A stretch of DNA of 64,000 nucleotides from CALAGB01 sp963789565 (GTDB taxonomy: Bacteria > Chloroflexota > Chloroflexia > Thermomicrobiales > Thermomicrobiaceae): the NCBI GenBank assembly GCA_963789565.1, contig CAWBKX010000002.1:1798001-1862000 (forward strand). Reading direction: 5' to 3'. A model generated the notes under the pieces. It saw nothing but the letters and a program-made list of their open reading frames with translations, ran no database searches and had not been told where the DNA came from. Shown piece by piece: positions 25,143 to 33,433 of the stretch. The position numbers and the translations under genes are program-made. Each line of letters starts with the position of its first letter. The first letter of the stretch is position 1.

Positions 25143-25739
25143 TCAGGTGGACGGGCTGACCAACACCACGGTCGCGTCGTCGTGCAACCGGCCCCAGCGT
25201 TCGAGAAACTCAGCCGGCCAATTGCTCGATTCCGCCCCCGCTCGAAGCTCGTCGTTCACGTTGAATTTGTCCCGGACGCCGTCGGTAAACAGGAGCAATT
25301 GCCAGCGTTCCTCAAGCGGAAGGACAACGGAGCGGATGGTCGGAAGCGACGTACCGACGATGCCCCGATCGCTGAGGAGTCGCGTCGATTTTGCCTCGTC
25401 TCCGACGCGTAGCAACCCCTCGGTGTTCCCAACCGCGGCGTAGGAGAGTGAGCGGTCCCGCAGATCAATATTGGCCACACTCATCACGACGCCGCGCGTT
25501 CCACCGAGCACCTGATTGCAGCGCCTGATCGCCTCGGCGGGGTGAACCGGGCCCAGCAACTCAAGGGCTTGCAAAGCGACCGCCGTTGCGCTCGCGGCAC
25601 ATGGACCATGTCCGAGCCCATCAATGAGCGAGATGCGACACAGACCAGGGAAGTCGGAGACCGTCCAGGCATCACCATTCTCGGTTTCGGCGAAATGTGG
25701 ACGGGTTCCAGCGACGATTTTTAGGGGATGTGTTTCCAT
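25143..25739 (-). CDS. rsbX: RsbX-like PPM/SpoIIE-type serine phosphatase
   Basis: A 198-residue single-domain PPM phosphatase, the size of RsbX. Metal-binding motifs are GDAW (22-25) and SLIDGLGHGPCA (37-48), with TDGVRDKF and the C-terminal HDDATVVLV supplying further acidic ligands. RsbX resets the stressosome by dephosphorylating RsbR and RsbS in the cytoplasm. It is the last gene of the operon, its start overlapping the preceding ATPase gene by 19 bp, with no ribosome binding site of its own, so it is likely translationally coupled. Confidence 0.85.
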   Translation of the reverse strand: METHPLKIVAGTRPHFAETENGDAWTVSDFPGLCRISLIDGLGHGPCAASATAVALQALELLGPVHPAEAIRRCNQVLGGTRGVVMSVANIDLRDRSLSYAAVGNTEGLLRVGDEAKSTRLLSDRGIVGTSLPTIRSVVLPLEERWQLLLFTDGVRDKFNVNDELRAGAESSNWPAEFLERWGRLHDDATVVLVSPST

Positions 25740-26158
25740 TTGTGCGCCACAATCGACGTACCGGCGGAACTGCTTTCGATCGTCGAATCGTCCATCAGAC
25801 GCCGAGCGATCGAGAGCCCGCTTCCAAGCGAATTACCGGTGCTGTAGCCATCCTGAAGCGCGCGTTCCAGATCATCGATTCCAGGGCCTGCGTCGATACT
25901 CTCGATTCGCATTCCAGATCTACCGGCACAACTCATCAGCGAGAGCGTCATCGAGCCATCGACGGCGTGTCGCATCAAGTTCGTCGCGAGCTCCGAGACC
26001 GCTACCACGATGTCGTCGGTCTGATTGACATTGAACCCACCCTCGACGGCGAGCGCGCGTGCGCCGCGCCGGGCGATCTCCACGTCAATTTGCTGGGTGA
26101 CCGTCAGGTGAATTCGTAACTCAGCGACGCCATTTTCGAATGGTGACGGTTGTTCCAC
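25721..26158 (-). CDS. Second anti-sigma-type HATPase (RsbT/RsbW-like)
   Basis: About 145 residues of a GHKL kinase domain: N box VAVSELATNLMRHAV, G1 box SIDAGPGIDD and G2 region YSTGNSLGSGLSIARRL. It is a serine/threonine-kinase-type switch ATPase, related to but diverged from the RsbT encoded just upstream. The GTG at 26158 is the best start found; it overlaps RsbT by 38 bp and its ribosome binding site is weak. In a stressosome operon it may be a second output ATPase or phosphorylate another STAS partner; no RsbV-type antagonist or sigma factor is in the window. Confidence 0.8.
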   Translation of the reverse strand: MEQPSPFENGVAELRIHLTVTQQIDVEIARRGARALAVEGGFNVNQTDDIVVAVSELATNLMRHAVDGSMTLSLMSCAGRSGMRIESIDAGPGIDDLERALQDGYSTGNSLGSGLSIARRLMDDSTIESSSAGTSIVAHKWKHIP

Positions 26159-26555
26159 GGCCAACTTCGCTCTGTATCTCCATCTCATCCATGAGACGGC
26201 GCGTACCAGGCAAGCCCAGGCCAAGGCCGCGACCAGATGAATACCCCGCCTGGAAAACGAGATCGAGATCCGCGATACCGGGCCCGTGATCGTCCACCAC
26301 GATCTCGATTCCCTCGCGATCCGCGAAGTTGCGAATGGCTCGGATCGCGATGATTCCTTCTCCATCATCAGCATAGCGAAGCACGTTGCGCGTAAGCTCA
26401 GACACCGCGGTCGCGATACGACTTTGGTCGACGACTCCGAATCCGATACGCTGGGCAGCGGCCCGAGCCTCGGCGCGCGCAGTCACGACATCTTCCTCAC
26501 TTTTGACAGTCAGGGATAAAGACGTTGATTCACTCACGTTCACCCTGCGACCCAC
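26121..26555 (-). CDS. rsbT: RsbT-like switch kinase
   Basis: A 144-residue GHKL ATPase matching RsbT: N box VSELTRNVLRYADDGEG with Asn57, G1 VVDDHGPGIADLD, G2 GYSSGRGLGLGLPGTRRLMD. In B. subtilis RsbT sits in the stressosome, phosphorylates RsbR and RsbS on stress, then leaves and activates RsbU through RsbU's N-terminal domain. Here the probable target is the kinase at 27443-28492, which carries a similar N-terminal domain. The start is one of several GTG codons (26555, 26543, 26537); 26555 is used because it lies seven bases after the RsbS stop. Confidence 0.9.
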   Translation of the reverse strand: MGRRVNVSESTSLSLTVKSEEDVVTARAEARAAAQRIGFGVVDQSRIATAVSELTRNVLRYADDGEGIIAIRAIRNFADREGIEIVVDDHGPGIADLDLVFQAGYSSGRGLGLGLPGTRRLMDEMEIQSEVGRGTTVTIRKWRR

Positions 26556-26561
26556 GATCGA

Positions 26562-26924
26562 TCAGGCACGGTCCATCATCCGGCGCAACATTTTCATTCC
26601 TCGATCCGCGTTCAACGCCGTGTGCACTCCGTCGAGTTCCAATCCAAGTTCGACGAGCGTCATGGCGACCGCGGGCTGAATTCCAGTGACGACCGTTTCG
26701 GCTCCCAGTAGACGGGCACCGAGCGCGATTTCGTGCAATGTCCGGCCGAGAAATGAGTCAATGAGTTGCACCAGGCTCACATCGAGGAGAACTCCGCGAA
26801 CCCCCGTCTTTTCGATGAGCGTATTCAATTCTTCTTGAAGCTGCGTGGCATCTCGATCGGTGAGTTCATCCTGAACGGTCGCAATAATCACTCCGCCGAC
26901 GTGAAGTATCGGCACGCGTCCCAT
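26562..26924 (-). CDS. rsbS: RsbS stressosome STAS protein
   Basis: A 120-residue STAS protein. The phosphoacceptor motif is intact: DVSLVQLIDSFLGRTLHEIA, with Ser57 equivalent to RsbS Ser59. RsbS builds the stressosome core with RsbR and holds RsbT. Its ATG directly follows the RsbR stop (26925/26924), typical of rsbRST modules. Confidence 0.93.
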   Translation of the reverse strand: MGRVPILHVGGVIIATVQDELTDRDATQLQEELNTLIEKTGVRGVLLDVSLVQLIDSFLGRTLHEIALGARLLGAETVVTGIQPAVAMTLVELGLELDGVHTALNADRGMKMLRRMMDRA

Positions 26925-27398
26925 CTATGACCAAATCTCTTCGTCTTTGTGGCCGTCAACCATCGAACCGCCGCGACGCACGACTTCCAGGCCGAGGCGA
27001 TCAAAGGCGAGCGTAAGACCTTTGGCCATGGTGGTTCGGGTCGTGATCCCGCCGAGGTCAAGTCCGAGATGCACCATGGTCATCGCGGTGCGCGCCGAAA
27101 GACCGACAATGAGAACCTCGGCACCGAGTAGCCGCGCGGCCGAGACCGTTTCGAGCAAGTGCTTTGCCAACGCCGTGTCGACCACCGGGACACCCGTGAT
27201 GTCCAGAATCACAATCTCGACACCCGAATCGACGATACGCTGGAGCAGCGCCTCGTTCATATCCTGCGCTCTGGCGGTATCCATCGTTCCCACGATCGGC
27301 AGGGCCAGAATCCCGTCCCAAACCTGAATAATCGGTGTCTGCAACTCCTCGATCGTCAGGCGCTGCTCTTTGATTGTTTGCTGTTGATCGTTCGCCAT
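26925..27398 (-). CDS. rsbR: RsbR-type STAS protein lacking an N-terminal sensor domain
   Basis: A 157-residue protein: a short helical leader (QQQTIKEQRLTIEELQ, about 5-20) and one STAS domain with DITGVPVVDTALAKHLLETV, where Thr75 matches the phosphorylated Thr171 of B. subtilis RsbR. Usual RsbR paralogues are near 270 residues with an N-terminal non-heme globin, PAS or GAF sensor; that part is absent. The ATG at 27398 follows GGATGGA. The signal must therefore reach the complex another way. Confidence 0.9.
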   Translation of the reverse strand: MANDQQQTIKEQRLTIEELQTPIIQVWDGILALPIVGTMDTARAQDMNEALLQRIVDSGVEIVILDITGVPVVDTALAKHLLETVSAARLLGAEVLIVGLSARTAMTMVHLGLDLGGITTRTTMAKGLTLAFDRLGLEVVRRGGSMVDGHKDEEIWS

Positions 27399-27442
27399 CA
27401 ATTTCCATCCACTCAACGTACGTTGGGACGCTGCATATGCAG

Positions 27443-28492
27443 CTACGAGCTCTCTAGTGGGAAGATCACACGGAAGCGACTCCCGTCTCCAGGCACGCTC
27501 TGAAGTTCCAGCCGACCATTGTGCGATGTCACGAATTGCCGCACGAGCGTGAGACCGAGTCCGAGCCCCTGTGAGTTCGCTTGGCGGGCTTCTGGACTCC
27601 GATAGAACTTCTCAAAGATCCGTTGCTGGACCTCGGGAGTCATCCCGATCCCGCTGTCTTCGATGTCGACCCACACTTCGTGAGTGTCGAAACCACCATT
27701 CACGCGAACCGTCCCCCCCGGCGACGTATAGCGAATGGCGTTGGAGAGGAGGTTGCCGAAGATGCTGAGAAGCGCACCTTCATTGGCGATGAGTTCCACG
27801 TCGAGCACTTGGTAATTGATGCTCAGCGAAACACCTTTAGCGCTGGCGCTTGGCTGCGCCCATTCGCAGGCTTTCTCCAGCATGGCGTGAAGCTGTAGTG
27901 GCGCGCGGTCCAGGTTGATCGGAGCGCCGCGACTGGCCTGAACCAGGTCGGCGGTCAACCGCGAGAGGCGGCCCAGCGCCTCCTGAGTCGAACCGAGGAG
28001 CGGCACGAGCGTGTCAGTTCGACCACTGTTCAAGGAGCGCACCGCCAGGTCGAGATGCCCCCTTGCTGCCGTCAGTGGAGTACCGAGCTCGTGCGCGATT
28101 GTCGCCAGAATCTCCGACTTCTCCTGGTCGATCCGTTCCGCCTCAATGGCGCGCTGTTGTTCGAGCTCCGCGCGTGCCTCAGCCTCTCGCAAGCTCTCTT
28201 GAAGCTTGAGCTCGAGGAACTCTTTGTATTTGACGCCGTAGGTAATCATCACCTCGAGAAGGAATTGATGCGCATCTCCCACCGCGTGTGTCTGAGCGCG
28301 CGGGGTCATGCGCTCCAATATGAGATCCAGGGCCTCGAAGTGCATGCCAATAATGTCGTCTGGCCCGAATCCGGTCTCAACGAAATGTTGACTCAGCAGC
28401 GAGGCTTGAAAGAGGGCATGCTCACTTCGTGTGTTGACGTAGTCGTCGAGCGAGGCAACGTATATGTCGATGGCGGATTCATGCGATTCCAT
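27443..28492 (-). CDS. Histidine kinase with an RsbU-N-like domain
   Basis: A 349-residue cytoplasmic kinase. Residues 5-95 resemble the RsbT-binding N-terminal domain of RsbU: YVASLDDYVNTRSEHALFQA, then FGPDDIIGMHFEALDLILER and FLLEVMITYGVKYKEFLELK. A coiled coil (95-125) leads to HisKA with His134 in ATIAHELGTPLTAARGHL, and the HATPase has N box IFGNLLSNAIRYTSPGG, G1 DIEDSGIGM, F box FEKFYRS and G2 GLGLGLTLVRQF. The ATG at 28492 follows GGAG. It heads the rsbR-S-T-ATPase-rsbX operon, 44 bp before rsbR. RsbT released by the stressosome probably binds the N-terminal domain and switches the kinase. No response regulator is adjacent. Confidence 0.85.
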   Translation of the reverse strand: MESHESAIDIYVASLDDYVNTRSEHALFQASLLSQHFVETGFGPDDIIGMHFEALDLILERMTPRAQTHAVGDAHQFLLEVMITYGVKYKEFLELKLQESLREAEARAELEQQRAIEAERIDQEKSEILATIAHELGTPLTAARGHLDLAVRSLNSGRTDTLVPLLGSTQEALGRLSRLTADLVQASRGAPINLDRAPLQLHAMLEKACEWAQPSASAKGVSLSINYQVLDVELIANEGALLSIFGNLLSNAIRYTSPGGTVRVNGGFDTHEVWVDIEDSGIGMTPEVQQRIFEKFYRSPEARQANSQGLGLGLTLVRQFVTSHNGRLELQSVPGDGSRFRVIFPLESS

Positions 28493-29095
28493 ACCGAGCT
28501 CCACAACTGGTGGCGAGATCGTCCGAGCTGTTTCCGAAATGACACACGCTCATGTCCAGGACGCTCCGTCCGCAAAGTCAATCATGGCGGGCGCGTGGCC
28601 GAGCAATTAGATTGAACAATGGTGTTGTCACATGGGGAAGCAAGGATATTCACGTCCTTATGACACGCCATACGACATCGACCCGCACTCCATTGCGATG
28701 GAGTCGGGCCGCGATTCGGACATCTCTTGTGTCCTTCTTTGGATCGATTATGACACCACGGCATTCCGATTGGAAGCATTGCGTACATTGCGTATTGGCT
28801 TCTGTCGTTCTCTGGCATACCCAGTCAGATTTGAAATACCACACGACGGAACGCCATTCAGGTCGGAGAGGTACAAGCGAAACCAATCGGCAGCGATCCC
28901 CACCTCTGGTCGCAATCTCGTTATGGAGACGCAAATACGTTGCCGAGATGACAGAATCGATACCGTCTCCGGCAGGAAATCGCGGTGAGCAAACATGCCA
29001 CTGCCGCTGGATGGCGACCTCGCCCAGTTGGGGATCATGATTGAACAAAAGTACGGACATCGTTGTTGCCGTTACGAAGACGTGCGAGGAATTGA
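28493..29095. other. Interval without a convincing gene
   Basis: About 600 bp. Overlapping open frames exist on both strands (for example 28632-28988 plus and 28650-29060 minus) but none has a good ribosome binding site or familiar protein pattern. A hairpin ACTCCATTGCGATGGAGT lies at about 28688-28705. It presumably holds the promoter of the stressosome operon. Confidence 0.5.
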
Positions 29096-29416
29096 ATGCG
29101 GACGATTGAGATCGGACTGGCCGAAATAGTAAGCGTGGTGGAGATGGAGCGTGCGCTCACGGCCGCCTGCGAGGAGATCGGCCTCAGCATCAGTGCGCAA
29201 GGATCATTGGTAAGACATGACGGGAACCTGCACTGGCACCTGAAGCGAGAGAACGAACGTGGGACGTTGGAGGTCAGTTACGTCCCGGAGCCAACGCGAC
29301 TATGGCTCGCGGTTCACTCCAATCGAGAAGGCGCGTGGATCGACGAAGTAATCGCCCGTTTCCCGGCACTGCTTCAATGCGCCCTGGCTCAACTCACCTC
29401 GAGGGAGACAACTTGA
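29096..29416 (+). CDS. Conserved hypothetical protein (106 aa)
   Basis: A 106-residue protein, MRTIEIGLAEIVSVVEMERA at the start, then LHWHLKRENERGTLEVSYVP and WIDEVIARFPALLQCALAQL. GAGGA precedes the ATG. The fold looks like a small alpha/beta protein with a Trp/His-rich strand; I do not know its function. It converges on a 66-residue gene. Confidence 0.65.
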   Translation: MRTIEIGLAEIVSVVEMERALTAACEEIGLSISAQGSLVRHDGNLHWHLKRENERGTLEVSYVPEPTRLWLAVHSNREGAWIDEVIARFPALLQCALAQLTSRETT

Positions 29417-29442
29417 GCGATCTGCCCAAGCGCTCTTCGCGG

Positions 29443-29643
29443 TTACCCCTCGAAGCGACCGCTGTCACGCAGCCATTTGAGGAAGACCAGGCGCTGCCAC
29501 TCGGCGTCTGAGTCGAGGAATTCAGCAAACGGATATTTCTCGCTAAGACGCTCCAGCCGATCGATGACCTCGTCGTCTAGACCGCTCTGCTTGAGATCCG
29601 CTCGCGTCATGGTGGTGGCCTTTTCGTTCAACGTCACCGCCAT
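29443..29643 (-). CDS. Small hypothetical protein (66 aa)
   Basis: A 66-residue acidic/helical protein (MAVTLNEKATTMTRADLKQS, DDEVIDRLERLSEKYPFAEF). It has a strong ribosome binding site, GAGGAGG five bases before the ATG, which is the main reason to call it real. No membrane segment; function unknown. Confidence 0.65.
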   Translation of the reverse strand: MAVTLNEKATTMTRADLKQSGLDDEVIDRLERLSEKYPFAEFLDSDAEWQRLVFLKWLRDSGRFEG

Positions 29644-29709
29644 TTCAGCCTCCTCTCACGACTGACCAGTGCTTCAGACCGCTCGAACCCAGATGCCCCA
29701 CAATGCGCG

Positions 29710-30009
29710 TTAACGCACGTACGTATCCACCAAAGTGATACGGGATGAGGCGGGAATCGTGCACATGACCATCGTCACTTTCTCGACCGGGAGGTGATTC
29801 CCGACCGAAGCGTTTCGCACACAGACGTCAGCGACGAAACCGGCTACGGAACACGACCATCGCCGTGCCGTTCCAGCCTCGTTGCATGCATCCCATTCGC
29901 TTGACGTGGCCATTGAGATCATTCTAACCCAGACCCAGTCACGTTCCGCAACCTGTACCAACCGCGCAGATCCGGCGGTCGGCAACTGATATGTGCCTGT
30001 AATGACCCG
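29710..30009 (-). CDS. Possible uncharacterised Cys-containing protein
   Basis: An open frame ends at 29710 with WVWVRMISMATSSEW, DACNEAG, CSVAGFVADVCVRNASVG and VTMVMCTIPASSRITLVDTY. The spaced cysteines and ordered hydrophobic pattern look more protein-like than random, but the start is unclear: the frame extends upstream into the antisense of the exported protein gene at 30113. I have low confidence that it is expressed; the start given is nominal. Confidence 0.25.
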   Translation of the reverse strand, partial: RVITGTYQLPTAGSARLVQVAERDWVWVRMISMATSSEWDACNEAGTARRWSCSVAGFVADVCVRNASVGNHLPVEKVTMVMCTIPASSRITLVDTYVR

Positions 30010-30112
30010 ACTTCCGTCGTAACGACCCCGACACGAGCAATGGTCGAAAATCGACGATGGAGAGAGGGAAGCCCTGGCCGCCGAGACGGCCGCCGGGGGA
30101 AAGACTGAACAC

Positions 30113-31630
30113 ATGCAACGCGGATTGATGGCCATACTGCTGGTGCTGGCCCTGTGCGTAACTGGATCATCGACGACAGCGGCAACCACGCCGTCTCAGA
30201 CTGGGATGACCGCCAGCCGCGCAACCGTTCCCTCCACTTCCGCGCACGCGATCCCGTCTCCAGCGATGACCGGATCGGACGCGTCGTTCACAGCTGTCTC
30301 CACCTGGGACGGACTGCGGGCTGAGTTGTCGTCGCTCGTCGCGGGATGGGGCGGGCAGAACGCGGTCAGCGTCACCGACCTGCAAACCGGACAGACCATC
30401 TCCGTCAATGGCACCCGTCCGCAACTGGCGGCTTGCACCATCAAGATCCCCATCATGATGGTGGTGGCGCACGACATCGAGATCGGCCGTTATACCGCGG
30501 CGGACGTCGAGCCCTATGTCCTCTCCGCCATGGGGCCTAGCAACACGGCGCCCGCGCGCGAGCTGATTCGGCTTGCCGGAGATGGTGAAATCGGCGTCGG
30601 CATCAACCGCGTCAACGAGTTGATGCCGACGCTTGGGATGACCCACTCGGTCATCGCCCATCCACCCGGTTACTCCTGGGAATCGTACGGCTACGGTGAT
30701 GAGAATCTGCTGACCAGCGACGACCTCAATCTGTTACTGTCCAAGCTCTATCGAGGCGAGGCGCTCTCGCCGTGGGCGACGAACTACGTCCTCTGGAGCA
30801 TGTCCCTCGCGCCGGATTGGGTCAATCAGTCGCTTGGCGGTCCACTTTCGTCCGATGTCACGCTCTATCACAAGTTCGGACAACTCTACGACCCCGAGAA
30901 CACCTGGAACGATGGCGGCATCGCGACGTTCGAGCGCAACAGCGCCAGCTACGCCTACGTCATCACCTACCTCGGTAGCTACGACGTGAGCTGGCAATCC
31001 TCCTACACCCATGCCTATCAAGCCTCGGCGGCCGCCTGGAGCTACTTCAACGCCGTCTACACCGGCGACCAGCCCGTCAGTCGACCCGACGTTCGCGATT
31101 TCCCCGAGACCGGCTTCTCAGTGGGCGGTGGCTTCCTGCGCTACTGGCAAAATTTCGGCGGCCTGGCCACCTTCGGCTATCCGATCAGCGGGGAGATACA
31201 GGAGGTCAACCCATCCGACGGCAAGACCTACACCGTGCAGTACTTCGAACGTGCGCGTTTCGAATGGCATCCCGGCGTCTGGCCGGAGCGTTATGACGTC
31301 GAGTTGGGCCTGCTCGGAATCAGCGTGGCCCAGCAGAGTGGGTTGACCGAAACGGCGCCGTTCCGTCCGGTGCAGGCCGGCAGCGATGCCAGCTGCACCT
31401 ATTTCGCCGCGACGGGCCACCCCCTCTGTTTTGGCTTCCGCGACTTCTGGCAATCGCATGGAGGTCTGGCGATCCTGGGCTACCCGATCAGCGAGGAATT
31501 CGTCGAGAACGGCTACACCGTTCAGTACTTCGAACGTCAACGACTCGAATATCACCCCGAGAACTCCGACCCCTGGACGGTCCTGGGCGGCCTTCTCGGA
31601 AGACAAGTCTTTGACGCCAGCAGTCATTGA
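30113..31630 (+). CDS. Exported beta-lactamase-like serine-hydrolase-fold protein with two YW/GGL modules
   Basis: A 505-residue secreted protein. A signal peptide (LMAILLVLALCVTGSSTTAA) is followed by a class A beta-lactamase/transpeptidase-like domain, about 65-325. At the SxxK position it has Cys108-Thr-Ile-Lys111 (codon TGC at 30434-30436), at the SDN position Pro142-Ser-Asn144, and at KTG Lys254-Phe-Gly. Two C-terminal modules of about 75 residues follow (GGGFLRYWQNFGGLATFGYP; GFRDFWQSHGGLAILGYPIS, each with a YTVQYFER strand). The same modules are in the next gene. It probably acts on or binds the cell wall; the changed active site argues against normal lactamase activity. Confidence 0.8.
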   Translation: MQRGLMAILLVLALCVTGSSTTAATTPSQTGMTASRATVPSTSAHAIPSPAMTGSDASFTAVSTWDGLRAELSSLVAGWGGQNAVSVTDLQTGQTISVNGTRPQLAACTIKIPIMMVVAHDIEIGRYTAADVEPYVLSAMGPSNTAPARELIRLAGDGEIGVGINRVNELMPTLGMTHSVIAHPPGYSWESYGYGDENLLTSDDLNLLLSKLYRGEALSPWATNYVLWSMSLAPDWVNQSLGGPLSSDVTLYHKFGQLYDPENTWNDGGIATFERNSASYAYVITYLGSYDVSWQSSYTHAYQASAAAWSYFNAVYTGDQPVSRPDVRDFPETGFSVGGGFLRYWQNFGGLATFGYPISGEIQEVNPSDGKTYTVQYFERARFEWHPGVWPERYDVELGLLGISVAQQSGLTETAPFRPVQAGSDASCTYFAATGHPLCFGFRDFWQSHGGLAILGYPISEEFVENGYTVQYFERQRLEYHPENSDPWTVLGGLLGRQVFDASSH

Positions 31631-31722
31631 TCGCGCGTGCGGTGAGGGGACGGCAATCAGTGAAGTCCGTGGGGCCACGAACACCGTCGATCGAATCCAG
31701 ATCAGACATCTGGCGACACGTG

Positions 31723-32823
31723 ATGAAAGCGATTGGCGTCGTTTCCCTGCTGTTTTTGCTGTTGGGGATGAGCGGAGCCACGCCAATGCCAGCCGCCGCC
31801 GCGTCACTCGGCCCGAACCGCGTCTACTTCTCGCAGACCGGTCACTATCTGAGCTATGGCTTCCTCGATTACTGGCGCGCCAACGGCGGTCTGATGCAGT
31901 TCGGGTATCCCATCACCGATGAACTTGGCAGGAACGGCCTCAGTGTCCAGTATTTCGAACGGGCCGTCTTCGAATATCACGCCGACGCTCCCACCGGCTG
32001 GAACGTGCAGCTCGTGCGACTGGGTGCCGACCAGACGTCGTCGCGCACAAATGACACGGCGTTCAAACCGATCAGCGGCGCGAGCGACGCCAGTACCACC
32101 TACTTCTCACAGACGGGCCACACCCTCTCCAACGGCTTCCGCACCTACTGGCAGGAGCATGGTGGGCTACGCATCTTCGGCTATCCCATCAGCCAGGAGT
32201 TCACCGAGGGCGGATACACCGTTCAGTATTTCGAGCGAGCCCGCTTCGAATACCATCCCTCCAACCCCCCACAGTATCAGGTGTTGCTCGGGCTTCTCGG
32301 GAACAGCGCCGCGGCACAGGACAACGTCAGTCGCGCGCCGGTGCCACAGGACCAGTCGGTGCCAACGTACGATCCGTCCCTCTGGGACGTATCCGTTCCG
32401 GACGCGTACCAGCCGGAGGCGCGCACCGCGCCGGCCGGTGCTCCGGTGACGGAAGCCAAATGGATCGAGATCGATCTCTCAACACAACATCTGTGGGCCT
32501 GGCAGTATGACGAGGTGGTCTTCGGCACGGATGTATCGACCGGGACATACCTGCATCCGACGCCGACGGGCACGTTCCACATCTACGCCAAATATGTCGC
32601 GGACGACATGACTGGAGGAACGCCTGGATCACCCGACTATTACTACCTGCCGGATGTGCCGTACACGATGTATTTCTACGAGGCGTACGCGTTGCATGGC
32701 ACCTACTGGCACCACAACTTCGGCACTCCGATGAGTCATGGCTGCGTCAACCTGCCGACTCCGGCGGCTGCGTGGATCTTCGGCTGGGCACCGATCGGGA
32801 CCACAGTCTGGATCCATCAGTAG
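31723..32823 (+). CDS. Exported L,D-transpeptidase (YkuD) with two N-terminal YW/GGL modules
   Basis: A 366-residue secreted enzyme. Signal peptide MKAIGVVSLLFLLLGMSGAT, then two modules (YFSQTGHYLSYGFLDYWRAN GGL... and YFSQTGHTLSNGFRTYWQEH GGL..., each ending in VQYFERAxFEYH), a linker and a YkuD catalytic domain from about 245. The active site is complete: ALHGTYWHHNFGTPMSHGCV with Cys341 in SHGCVNL. These enzymes cross-link peptidoglycan at meso-DAP or related residues, or attach proteins. The preceding gene encodes the same modules in the other order, 92 bp upstream, so the two form one functional pair. Start chosen at the ATG before the signal peptide; the ribosome binding site is weak. 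Confidence 0.9.
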   Translation: MKAIGVVSLLFLLLGMSGATPMPAAAASLGPNRVYFSQTGHYLSYGFLDYWRANGGLMQFGYPITDELGRNGLSVQYFERAVFEYHADAPTGWNVQLVRLGADQTSSRTNDTAFKPISGASDASTTYFSQTGHTLSNGFRTYWQEHGGLRIFGYPISQEFTEGGYTVQYFERARFEYHPSNPPQYQVLLGLLGNSAAAQDNVSRAPVPQDQSVPTYDPSLWDVSVPDAYQPEARTAPAGAPVTEAKWIEIDLSTQHLWAWQYDEVVFGTDVSTGTYLHPTPTGTFHIYAKYVADDMTGGTPGSPDYYYLPDVPYTMYFYEAYALHGTYWHHNFGTPMSHGCVNLPTPAAAWIFGWAPIGTTVWIHQ

Positions 32824-32854
32824 GCGTGGATTCCCAACATCGCGACATGTTGTT

Positions 32855-32887
32855 GGTCTCGGGTGGAAGCAGCATCTACCCGAGATC
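32855..32887. terminator. Hairpin between convergent genes
   Basis: TCTCGGGT (32857-32864) pairs with ACCCGAGA (32878-32885) around a 13-nt loop, extended by two weak pairs. It lies between the L,D-transpeptidase stop and the convergent 32903 gene. No U-tract. Confidence 0.45.
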
Positions 32888-32902
32888 CGTCTGTTGCTAC
32901 GT

Positions 32903-33421
32903 CTACACCCGTCCCTGATAGGCGTCCGCCAGCCAGATCTGCTTGTCGGCGTCGCTTCGAGCCGAGAAGAGATAGCGGTGCCAGGCCATACGCTCGTGAC
33001 ACAGGACGCCCATTTCCCAAACGCAAGCGCTGGGGACATCCTCACCGCTGACGTCGATGCGAGCGAACGGCTCCGACGTCGACAGATCTTTGATGTAGTG
33101 ACGCAGCCACAGCTCGTTGCGGCCGCGCCAGACTCCGGCGATGACGAAGGCATGGGTGGTGCTCAGATGGACCAGTCCGATGTTCAGGCCGTATTCGGGA
33201 TTCCACGCCCCAGTTGAGATGGCACCGGCGATGAGCGCACGCCCGTCCCGATCCATTGCCTCCGACACGGTCTCACCAACGCGATGGACGTGGTACCACT
33301 TGAAGACGGCGTTCGGCAGCACAAGTGGCTCGCGCGGATCCGCTGCGCGCCACTCGTGTTCGTAGGGCGCTCCGAGATTCCCGAAATCGGACAGCGACAG
33401 TCTTACCGGGTTGCTGCTCAT
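32903..33421 (-). CDS. Conserved hypothetical protein (172 aa)
   Basis: A 172-residue soluble protein that I do not recognise. It begins MSSNPVRLSLSDFGNLGAPY with GAGGAGA before the ATG, and contains FKWYHVHRVGETVSEAMDRD, then THAFVIAGVWRGRNELWLRH. The C terminus is rich in Trp/His (MAWHRYLFSARSDADKQIWL). It is 13 bp upstream-coupled to nothing but lies just downstream of the 33434 gene in the same direction, so the two are probably one operon. Confidence 0.65.
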   Translation of the reverse strand: MSSNPVRLSLSDFGNLGAPYEHEWRAADPREPLVLPNAVFKWYHVHRVGETVSEAMDRDGRALIAGAISTGAWNPEYGLNIGLVHLSTTHAFVIAGVWRGRNELWLRHYIKDLSTSEPFARIDVSGEDVPSACVWEMGVLCHERMAWHRYLFSARSDADKQIWLADAYQGRV

Positions 33422-33433
33422 CGCATTCTCCTC

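Noticed and set aside
28632..29060. Overlapping frames on both strands
   Set aside because: Neither has a good ribosome binding site, family similarity or protein-like composition.
31100..32300. Regular DNA repeats suggestive of a CRISPR or tandem array
   Set aside because: The repetition is at the protein level (shared 75-residue modules) and the DNA copies are diverged; there are no spacer-repeat units.
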